This document shows, one piece after another, positions 45,501-57,500 of a stretch of 64,000 bases of DNA. A program made the position numbers and the translations under genes. Numbering within the stretch: the first letter of the stretch is position 1; every line of letters starts with the position of its first letter. This DNA is from Dendrophyllia cribrosa (lineage: Eukaryota > Cnidaria > Anthozoa > Scleractinia > Dendrophylliidae). Below the pieces are notes generated by a model, which was not told the DNA's origin, did not search any database, and saw nothing but the letters and a program-made list of their open reading frames with translations. The stretch spans positions 35,013,210 through 35,077,209 of the forward strand of contig JAJLRJ010000009.1 of the NCBI GenBank assembly GCA_024195265.1, written 5' to 3'.

Positions 45501-48500
45501 GTTTTACTGACCCTGCGTTTTACTGACCCCGCGTTTTACTGACCCGCGTTTTACTGACCCCGCGTTTTACTGACCCCGCGTTTTACTGACACCCGTGTTT
45601 TACTGACCCGCGTTTTACTGACCCCGCATTTTACTGACACCCGTATTCTTCGCTCAGGTAGATGACAGATTAAATGTAGATACGTTGTGCATTTGGTTAC
45701 TTATCCTTGCGATATATTTTGTTTCACAGACCGCCATGTTGTTGGAAACTGTCAGAAAGAGAAAGCCAGTGGCTGAAGTGGTAGGTTCAAGCAACCTCGC
45801 ACGTTTTTTTTCGTTTTCTGCAAGGGTCAAACGTTTAGTCGGGTAATAGGGCTCATTCTTGGGAATCTGTGGACGAAAATTTACTTCGATAGTCTGCAAA
45901 AAGAAATGTGTAATTTCATCAAATTTAAGTATTTAATTGTGCACTCTACAAGGAAAAGATCACCCAGTCTGTGTTTATACTTTATCTGAAAACACTTGAA
46001 ATATAATACTGGCGCCAGTCTTGTATCTTTTCTTTTGCTAGTGGATGGCACTAACCCAGATTAAAAGAACAGAAAATGCCAGAAATGTCCGCCTACACCT
46101 CGTTTGAAATTGGAACTGTTTCAAACTCCAATTCAGAATGCCTTTCAATAGTTAAGTATGGTTCCAGGAGCATCTAAATCCACTGAGACCTCATTCAAAT
46201 GGATTGTCGGAAAGACTGTGATTGTAATTATTAGCTGATAGTTTGTAATTTGTTATTGTTTGACCCCCTTTGATTGCATTGAATTCGCCTGTATGCACTT
46301 GATGAAATTGTCGCTCATATCATTTCGTCTTTTGCCTGCTGTTTTGTTAGATAAATGGCTCAGTCGATGGCGACAGCCAGCTTTTACCTAGGCCTCCATC
46401 TGCCAACAAGTCACGCTTACCGCTGACCCCACCAAGGCACACTGCACTCACCAAGGCCCGAATGGTAAGTAATATTGTTTCGCTTTTAGCACTTTTATTC
46501 AGTTACCATCTACAGAGGTTTTTGAGTGACTACAAGTCTTTTTAAAGGTTAAATCGAAATGTAGTTATTATTGTATTGTAAACCACTCCTAATAACCATT
46601 GAGAACAACGTCTCGACGACTCCATGCCGTCATTTTCAAATTCTAATAGAAGATGGATGATGCGATTTCGTTTTATAGTAGCATATAGTGTAAAACTTTA
46701 GTTGCATGTGAATAAAAAGTAGGGGGTGTCAATTGTCAGGCAAATAGTTTTGCTTTAATAACCATTGATCATTGTTAAAGAATCTGACCCACCCAGTTTG
46801 CATTGCGCGCCTACGTTGGTTCATCCGCCATTTTCAAGGCCCCCGAAAGTCCATACTGTATTGTAGTTAGCAAATTTCCACCGGTTTTCCGTGGTGTGGA
46901 CTCTTATTTACCACGATTTACGTCATCACAGGGTCAAAATGTTGTGCGCCGAGTGAGTCAGCAACAAATTTTGACCATGTGATGATGTAAATCGTGGTAA
47001 ATAAGAGTCCACACCACGGAAAACCGGTGGAAATCTGTTTTTTTACCATAATATTTAGAAAAAAATACAAGGAAAAATCGAAGTTTCGTTACAAAACTTG
47101 ATGCATTGCGTGAGCAAGCGTTGTCTATAACTTGCATTGCGTGATGTTAGCGTCAGCACCGTTGTCTGTACTCTCATTTACCACCCGCATTGACCAATCA
47201 GAGTGCGAGATTAACGGAAATTGTGGTAAAAATGAGAAATTCACTCGTGCAAGAGGGGATATGCCTGCCCAAATATGGAATAGAGCCGTATCATAACAAT
47301 AAGAGAAGCGCGCAATGTAAACTGGGTGGGTCAGACTCTTTAATATGAACTTATAAGTAAACACAGAAGCTCATAACAGAGATAGGTGATAATCTTCTGG
47401 TAAACATAAATAAGTTTTGAGTCTGAAAGTTCTACCTTTTAACATTTCTAAAAAATAAAAGTTATATAAATTCAAATTATGCGATATCTTAGAGTTGTTA
47501 TCGTTTTTGTTTTTGTTTTAGTTTATCGAGACTGTAAGACAACTTCATGTTGGTAACCTAAATCAATGGTTAACAATTTTCGTTCTGAATTTTAAAACAG
47601 CAGTTAAGACAAGTATTTAAATATCGCATTAACCAATAATGTTAACTGTTGTTGATATTTATTTTTTAAGTCAAACGGCGTGGTTTGTGTTTTGTTTGTT
47701 TTAGAAACAGGCCTGCTCTTTGCCTCCAATTGAAGGCACATCTGAAGACCCTGTAAGAATAAATAAAACTTTCTAAACTTTACATCTTTCTTTTTCATGC
47801 TTTCACCGCACTAGGTATTCTTTTCCTTCGAGTATTTTAACCTTCTATGGGAGCCATTTGCTTAAACATAGTTTAAATCTTGCCATAAAAATATTGATTT
47901 CAAACTGAGTAAGGGACCCTTCTCTGTACCATTTAAACAATGATAAATCAATTAAAACGTAAAGAGATTAATTAATTTAAGCGTAAAATTTATCAAAATG
48001 CTTTCCTCGCTCGACATTTTAACTTAAATACAACAAAACCTCTTCGGTATGATTTTGCTTAGTATTAAATTCACTTCATTGCGATGAGTAAATCATTAAC
48101 ATTTCATCATGAATAGGTTTCATTTGAATGATCGCATGAGATTTTACTCTGGGAGTGACCTGCGTAGCAGGCGTCAGGGAGAAGGGAACTGGGAAGAGAG
48201 GGAAAGGACGCCTGCAATTAACCCCCCCCCCCCCCCCCCCCCCCCTCCTTTTGTTCATTTCTGCAGACGCTGGCGGCCGCAAAATTCTGATTGGCTAATT
48301 CGCGCGGGGCGGTAAACATAGCAAATTCCCGCGTGAAGTCATCCATGCGTAAAAGCGCGTGCCTGATTGGTGAACGTATTGACAGTTGGCGTAATTCGAT
48401 TACAAGGTAATCGGTGGGCGTAATGCGAATAGCCCGGCTCGTATTGCAGGCGTTTCTTCCCTTCTCCCCCTCTTCTTTTTCGCGCAACTTAAGTGGGAGA

Positions 48501-51500
48501 CTTACAGGTGTAAAGTCATTAAATACTTCTCTTTGTTGTGCTATACCCTTGTACAGTATACAATCTTGTGCAACTCGGTCACTTTCAAACTGAAATTTTT
48601 CTAAACTGTATTGTCTTGTCTAAACGTATTATAGAATGTTCGACCTCAAACTGCAGGCACCAGCCGACCCAGTTCCTCGACAGGTGGCAAAAAGGCCAGG
48701 CCGCATAGTGCATCATCTCAGACTAAAGAATCATCAATGAAGGCGTTAACGTGGAAACCTCCCACATCAAACAGTACTACCTCCCTGATTCCTGCACGTG
48801 AGTTGAACTAGCACTGGCAGACATCTACGGCTATAACACAAACTTCTCTTTAAGGAAAAAATACAAATAATGCAAATTTCTTTTAGGGAAAAGTAAAAGC
48901 GATCAGACCGTGATAAAATATTTTGCAATAACTTTCATTTGGATGTTTATATTCTAGGATTTCATTCACAGACTCAAAAGTTAGAACCATCTTGTACAAC
49001 ATTATAAGCACTGCACTGGAAAGTACTGCTCAATAGCTTTCATGGTCGCACTTTAGGATTTCATCCACAGACTCAAAAAGTTAGAACCACCTTGTACAGC
49101 ATAATAAACAGCACCACTGGAAAGTATTGCTGAGTAGCTTTCATTTCAGGGTTCAATGCAGTGTTGTTAAAGGTTTCTGATTTTTATACTTGTGTCAGTG
49201 TATGAGTCAATAGAAGTTGTATTGGAAAAATATGAAAATATCCTTTGTTTGTCTGTGCTGAAAGCCGGAGGAACCCGACGTAAAAGTACTAACGGGGGAA
49301 AGCAAGTTTAGGCGGATATTATAAAGGTCCAACTTTCAGTTAATGAAGATTTGGAATAGTTAGTGACCCCAACTGGTCATGACAGTATATATACATATGA
49401 CTATACCAACCTCTATCTATTATTTTTATTTGCAGAAAGGACTGCATTGGAAAGTGTTTTTAATTATTATTTTTGTACGTTTCCATAGCTCCTCCTGCTA
49501 AAACCGTTGTCAAGGAGAGAAGACCATCATCAGGCGGCATAAAACCAGTCCAACAGGTTTTCTATACGGAGTGGAAAAATGAAACGGGTTTGTTACAGGT
49601 TTTATTCTTATTCAATGATAAGAGTGTGATTTTCGGTTAATCTGAACGAAATATTAATGAAAACGTTTGTTTGCGTTTACTACATGTACGTAACCTCTTT
49701 TCTAGACCTTTCTCTTCATTATCAGTGTGCATTTAAGATGCTTCAGCATGCCTTTCCGAAAATCCTCTTCGACCTTATCTTGCACTAAAAACTACATTTT
49801 TTGTTCCTCCAACTGCAAGACATTACATTTTTGTGTAAATTGTCCTTTTACGAAAGTTCATGGTGACATTTTACAAAAGAAAACTCCGGTTTTATTCTTA
49901 AAAATTCCGAATATCTAAAGCGACTAATAGACAAATTCGGCTAACGCGTTGTTGTACCCAATTCAAACCTTCTGGGAATAAGATTCTTTGTTCACAATAT
50001 TTCCATATAATTTCCATGTCAATGCTTCATTGATATCGAAATATGACGAACAAAGAGTTCTAATCCCAAAAGGTTTGAATTGGGTACAACAATGCGTTAG
50101 CCGAATTTGTCTATGCTCTGTTCACACTAGGGTGAAACATGTTTAGTCTGATCATGAATGAAACATGATTCACTACGAAAAGTGTTCACATCAGGCGGCG
50201 CATTGCGCCAATCATGATCGAAACATGTTTACTCAGAGCATGATTGAAACTACTTCATGAGGTAGTTTCGATCGAAGTCAGACGAAACACGTTAGCGCAA
50301 ATGTCGTTTCCTTGTCAAACATTGCATTGCCCTTCGTTCCCAAAGAACTTGAGAAGTGAGATTAAACCATGTAACAGCAAGTTCGAGCTCTATCTTTTCG
50401 GCCGGTTCATGTGTAATTATAAAGATATGCGAGATTATGCCTGCTTCATGACACAGCATAAACTATAGAACCAGGATAATTTATGTGAACAGTGGAATTG
50501 CAAGCATGTTTACTCTTAACATGTTTCGTTGCTGATGTGAACACAGCATAAGGCCTTTCGAGCACATTCCATCTAAACGATCAGCTGGATATCCTTGACT
50601 AGATTAAAACTGCGTTCTGTGCAGTGCTGGAAATTAATGTTTCTTGCTTAGAAGGACATGTGTCCTCCATTTTGATTGGACATTTTACAAAATTGGTCGA
50701 ACATCCGTCATTTTGGATTTTCCTTAAGATACAACCCGCTAACATACATAACATGGTATAAGAGGTTTTGTGGTTTGCAGATAGCCTGAGAAAACAGACG
50801 TCGTTTCGCGGTGCCACCACTAGGGCCCCAGCGAAACTGACACGTCCGTTTCGCGGGGCCCCAGTGGTGGCGCTGCGAAACGACGTCTGTTTTCTCAGGC
50901 TATTTGCAGTGCATTATAGGGCAATTTCAAATCACACGGCTTTTTATGAATTTTCTCAAAATATACAGCAAAATAAATGGTACAAACAACATTAATTCCT
51001 GTTTTAATGTTTTTGGAATCAAATGTCGCGATGGCTAACAAGACTTTCCAGACAAAAGCTAAGTCATTTTTGTGCTTGGACACCATGTCCGAGCATAATG
51101 TAAACGTAGTCGGACATTTCAGGATTTTGGTCGGACCAATTCCGATGACTAACTGTTATTTCCAGCACTGTCACGGCAGTATGAGACTCAATATGCTGCT
51201 TTTAATACACAGGTGCAGTTTACTCTCAGTATACACAGAAAAAGAAACCCAAAAGACCAATCAAACATCCATTTATTCCGGATAAGGAGGACAGCGTCAG
51301 TACGAGAGAGGTGGGTCGGGGAAATATTTTGTTTTATTCCTTGTTTCTCATTAATAAAAATTTGTTTTTCTACCTTTCAAAGTTCCGTTAGTGTCGTTTG
51401 ATCACACTAATTGGTTACGTTAACTCATCTGATAATATACATGAAAACATTACTCCGTTCTGATTGGCTAAGAGCAGTGCAGTTTAAGTGTAACACCAGT

Positions 51501-54500
51501 GCAAAAAGTGTAAGTAACAAATCTTGAAATTCTTTGCATTTGTAAATCTCACTGAAAACGTTCTTTCAGGATTTCATGTGCAAACGAACCTTTGAGTTTG
51601 TAGTATTATGGGCTGATCGTCATCAGCCAATCATTAAATAAAGTGTCAAATACGTGTCAAATGCTCACTTCCTGTATGCAAGCGAAGCGACTCGTGAAAT
51701 TTGAATTTGAGCTTTTTGAAGAACTCACTTGTGCAATATTATAAAATCACAAATTGAACTCGAAACGATATGATTACCATTTATTTTGTCCAATTAATTT
51801 TTACCAGGTAGAGTTAGCTGATTTTTGTGTTTGTTGTATTTTTCAGTGGATGCGTCACTATAGTCTTTCTAAGGTGAAGCTGGACCTGAATAGTATTGTG
51901 GGATCTGCTGAATGTTCCCATGCCAAAGGAAAAGTATCTTCTGTTGGACAGTCAATACCTGCAAGGTGAGTAAATAACAACAAACAGACCGACAGGTAAA
52001 CAGATAGGCAGACCGAAAGGCTGGTAGACGAGACAGACAGACAGACAGAAAGGCGGACGGACGGACGGACGGACGGAAAGACAGTCAGGCAGACGGACCG
52101 ACAGACACACACACAGACAGACAGACAGGCAGGCAGGCAGGCAGACGGACAGGCAGAAAATAAGACAGATAGCAGCCTGCGCAACATTAGCTTTTGTGGT
52201 GCACGAGGGAGGGAAGAAAAGAGAATTGTCTCTCTGGGACGTGTGGTGGATGGAAGAGCCAGAACAATAGTGTCTACAGGGGCGTCTCTCTTTTCTTCTC
52301 TCCCTTGCATGCCTCGCGTTTCACGCTTGTTGCTCGCGCTTTGCGCACGCTTACCTCAAAAGCGCCTGTTATGCAGGCTAGACAGATAGCCACACACACA
52401 CACACAGTAAGGTAGATAGAGAGACAGACACACAGACATTCTTACAGACAGGCATGTAGACAAAAGGACGGACAGATGAGAAGGTAATCATTTAGTCAGT
52501 CATAAAAAGTAGGAAGCGTGGTGCGAAGGAAAGCGAAAAGAGAAAGCGAAAGGAGACTGGAAAAAGTGTCCCCGTTTAATTCTGCCTATTCTCCTTCCAC
52601 TCCTCCCACTCCTCTCTAGGTCAGCGCTTGCAGTATTTTCTTCTTTGCATACCCAGTATTTGAAATTAGGACAAGTTATAAAGATTCTACTTAACCTTAC
52701 TAACAGTCACTCGTTTTCTTTCTTTCTTTTTCAGATACTGTAATATATTTCCGAGTGTAGAAGTCAAGGTACTTGAGAATGTCTTCTTACCGTTTCGTGA
52801 CTGATTGCCATCACTTCTTTGCGTTCACAAAACACAGCGATTAAACACACCTTTAAAAGATCAAGTACTTATAAGAGAATAAACTGTTATCATAATTGTT
52901 TCAGGGAGTTGTTAAACATCTTCATCTGCTGCCTCATGAATTAGAAGATTATGAAGAACAAGTGGAGAAAGTGTTGAGAAGATACGTAAAACGGATGCAG
53001 TGGCTGCTGAGTGGCAGCAGACGAGTGTTTGGCACGATAGTCGAAAAAAATGTAAGTAAAGAAAACAGAAATATTTTACAGTCGAGCCTCCCTTTCACTC
53101 CCAGAGTCAATTATGAAACCATGTAGTGTAGTTCTAACGTTTGAGTCTATTGACGAAATCCTATGGTGTAACCATTCAAATGAAACCTCTTCAGCAGTAC
53201 TTTTGCATGGTACCATTTGTTCTAACTTTTGAGTCTGTCGATGAAATCCTATGGTGTGACCATTCAAATGAAACCTCTTCAGCAGTACTTTTGCATGGTA
53301 CCATTTGTTCTAACTTTTGAGTCTGTCGATGAAATCCTATGGTGTGACCATTCAAATGAAACCTCTTCAGCAGTACTTTTGCATGGTACCATTTGTTCTA
53401 ACTTTTGAGTGTGCTGATGAAATCCTATGGTGTGACCATTCAAATGAAACCTCTTCAGCAGTACTTTTGCATGGTACCATTTGTTTTTCAATATTTTCCA
53501 AAATGAAATTTGGAATTTTTCTTGAATTTTGATATTTGGCACTCTTGGGAGTTAAAGGGTTAACGACCATTTCGTGCCCTGAATTCTTGTCTGCTCACTC
53601 AAATCCTGTCATTAAAACCTCCCCTTAAAGGCCACTACAACGGCCAGACAAATTATGTCCAAGGGTAGCAATAGTACAAAAGTACGACTGCATTTTGCTG
53701 AAACGTGCAAAGAGGGAATTTACAACCTCGTCGCCAGGGTGTTCTCCACTTTCAAAATGGCAGGGTGGGCTTATAACCCCTGGACAAAGCTGCCTAAATA
53801 CTCCTAGGGAATTTTGTTAAGCTTGGAGCAAGTTTGCCTAGTACCAACGGCTCTTACAATGTTGCTCTTTTTTCAGGTTGCGATATTAATTGACACGTCG
53901 GGCTCCATGGTCAGCAGTATGGATGAACTGAAGCGAGAACTGGCCGCGATAGTCTGGGATCAAATCAGGCACCAGGCTACTAAGTAAGTTTGCAATAGTT
54001 AAAAGAGCTATGTCGCCCATGTTAAGTATCAGATTGAAACACCAATAGACATTTGTAACAATGCATAACTCCAAATAATGGTCCAGTTGAGTAAACAATT
54101 AATATATTAGTGCACAGAAACTATTAATAAGGTACTGTGGCCGCGGATGGCCAGGATGGAGACGGATTGCAATTTGAAAATTGTAGGCTAAATGTTTCAA
54201 GTTCTTTCCCGTGTCTTTGCCAAATCCTTGTGACACAGCACGTAATTTTGGATAGTTTTTATTTTGCGAAAAACGTATTACTCACAAAGGCAGCTAGACC
54301 TTTAACCCTTTGTTTCACGCAGCCATATTTCCACCAAGCATAAACTCATTTCGTGTCACAAGTTACAAAACTGACATTTCATGGGAACAATTTTTAACGA
54401 ATGTCTTACCTCTAACTTTAGGTTCAATCTTATCCGATTTTCGTCTGAAGTGGTGCCATGGAAACCGAGTTTGACGTCAACTTCAGATGACAGCTGTCAA

Positions 54501-57500
54501 GATGCAGTCGAATGGGTGTCTGATTTTGATGCCAATGGAAGCACGTGTACATTAAACGCTCTACAGGTAAACCTCTATGGCGACAAGTTGACGTAACAAT
54601 TTTTTCAGGTGCTCATGATATTTTTCGCATTGGACAAGGTTTTGCAAACATTCAAAGGGTATCTACTCTAAGGACGCATAGCAGTTGATCGAAGGACAGT
54701 CTAATAAAAGCTTCTAACGCCTTTCCTGTACTTCCGGGCACATGTCTTGTCAAATGATCTTACGACATAAGAGTAACTTTTCTTTACCACTTTTGTTCCT
54801 TTAGCTCGCATTTGAGGATCCAGAAGTCCAAGGAATATATCTCCTCACTGACGGAAAACCGGTTAGTTTACCTTAATAGGGGTATCATTACTTAGTTTTG
54901 TCCTTTCTGCGACTAACATATAACGTTGTAATCTTACAGTAGTAAAAATAGTGAGTATGTCTTAGCCCTACTTAGAGAAATCAAAAAGCTCTTAGAGCCA
55001 TCTCGTGAATACGAAACAACGTAAGATTAGGTTCACAGATGGGTTTTTATTTTCCATACTGAGTTTGAAGTCAAAGAATTGAAGAGGAAAACAGATTTAA
55101 AACGACCAAAACATCTTAGCATGACGTAATATATGTGCATTGTGTGAAACGAGACTGTCTGGACAACTGAATGACGTAATACCCGTACTCTGGGAATTAA
55201 AATACAGCAATCATTTTTTATAACACCTAAAACACTGGGGAATTACAATAGTTTACGGTTGATGGAACGAGTGAAAATTTGCATATCTGTTCCCTATGTA
55301 CTGTATCTTGCTCAACGCTTCGCGTATTCACGGGATAAAACGAAATGCAACTTAATGGTCGGGGCACTTGTCCAGACTCTTCATGTACCTGTCACTCATG
55401 GAAAACCGGTTAATTACTTTAATAGGGATATCATTACTCATTTTTCGTCCTTACTGTAATTACATGTATAAAGTAGTGGAAAGAGTTAGTATGCGTTATC
55501 CTTACTTAGAGAAAAAAAGAAATGCAACGTAACGGTCGGGGCACTTGTTCAGACTCTTCACGTACCTTGTTGATATTAGCCTCCTTACCTGCATAGTCAC
55601 TAAATAGGAAGAAACGCTGCTCGACGAGCCAATTAGTGCTGTTTGCGTTTCATTTTGTACAACAGAAGCACGTGGCACATATTGAATCTGTAAAACTGCA
55701 AGATTGATTGTCTGTTTTGTAATTTTGTTTCATTCTGTGCTAGGATAATAGTACAACGATGGTGTTACGAGAAGTTGCTAAGTTAAACTCGGGAAGAAAT
55801 GTTCGTGTTCATTGTATTTCGTTCAACTGCGACGATAGGTTGGTGAAAGTTCCTTTGTATTTAAGAAAAGATTTGCATATTTTACGTTACGTGAATATGT
55901 AGCAGATTCGTTATTCATTTTCCAGTCTTAAGTGTCGACGCTGTTGAAGCGAAAGTAGTGAACGAACTAGGAAAACGTTGATCTTCAAAATAAAATAAAA
56001 AAACCTGTAACTATTGTTGTTACTTCCAAGACTTGATTAAGTATTGTTCCACATAAGAACGATAGCAAACTTCATTGTTCTGCGGCATTAGCTTTTTCCC
56101 ACATAGAATATCTTTGATTTCAAGAATAGAGGAGGAGCTGATGGTTAATAATTATATTTCATTATAAAAATAAAGAAAATCCATTTGCGTCAAATAAATT
56201 TTAGGAAATGTTCGTGCTTAACCAATCAGAATAGCAGAAGACAATAGCTAATAATTTTGCTTCTTTGATGAAGTTCCCCAAATACAATTTCTTTTAAAAA
56301 TTGTATGTTGTGCGATTGGGTCTCAAATTACTTGAAACCTTAAAAAAATTAGACAAAATGCACCTTGAACCTTAACTTTTTAGCGGTTTTTGAGTCTAGG
56401 CCAATGAGATCACTAGTTGTAACAATGACAATCTTGACATTCCATCGTGTTTGACATTCCCGATTGCCGTTCAGCGCTATCCTTCTTATGCGGATCATTA
56501 CTTAATGACTTGTTGGTAGAACTGAGTTTTGATTACTGCATTTATCGTTTTTTATTACTTTTAGTGTGGCAAACAAGTTTCTACAACTCTTGGCTTCTCA
56601 AACTGGTGGGAGGTAAGATGTGATTACTGTGAACGTGACGATGTTCAAATATATAAATGGAACCGTATATTACTTCTTCGTGTTATTGCCCTCACTCTTG
56701 ATAACTTGCGTGACTCGCTGATAACCTGTCTGACTAGTTGGTCCCCTGTTTTGCAGGTATCATCGTTGCCAAGGTGATCCGGATGGTCACATGTTCACTC
56801 ACAGACTTCTCACTGAAGGCTTTCGGGAAGACGAGGTTAGCCAACATGCACCTGCACTCAAATGTAACAGTAATTGGCTTTTATGTACGAGTGAAAGCTA
56901 GAAAATGGCAAAAAAAAAAAAACGGGAAGAAACGATTTACTACAAGAAAAATGATCGAAAACAAAGGTTTTCGAAAAATAAAAAAGCATTAGAGTAGTTT
57001 TCGATTGATTGTCGTGATACCAAACTCAAAGTAATTACTCTGGCCAATCACAACAGACGCAGACAATCAAATAAACCAATCAGAACTCGTATTAAATACA
57101 TGTAGCGGGCGCCAAGCGCGGGAAAACGTGTGCGAGTAAGTCACGATTGGTTTTTATTTCACTTCTGATTGGTTGATGAAAGTGGCGCGGGAATTTTAGC
57201 CAATCACAAAGCGTAACAATGCAAAACCAAAGCGATCGCGAAATTCTTTTCGACACAATCGAAAACCGCTCTACGTTGGAAAAAGTCGTAAAAAAGATAT
57301 TTTCGATCGTTTACCTGTGGACAGCAAAAAGAAATGAAAACACAAACGATTGATTGAAAACGTAAAGGTTTCAGCAGGAACGTAGTCATTCACGAGCACG
57401 ATTATCATGGAATATCTTTGTGTTTTTTTTTGTTTTCTCATTTAGCCGCTGAGTCTGCCTGTATTTGAGGGAGATGATCTACGTAGACTAGCAAGTGAAA

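Noticed and set aside
51213..51401. Alternative frame of exon 28 ([20 protein letters not shown])
   Set aside because: The other frame ([20 protein letters not shown]) joins both neighbours in phase and restores an unbroken 1,319-codon reading frame.
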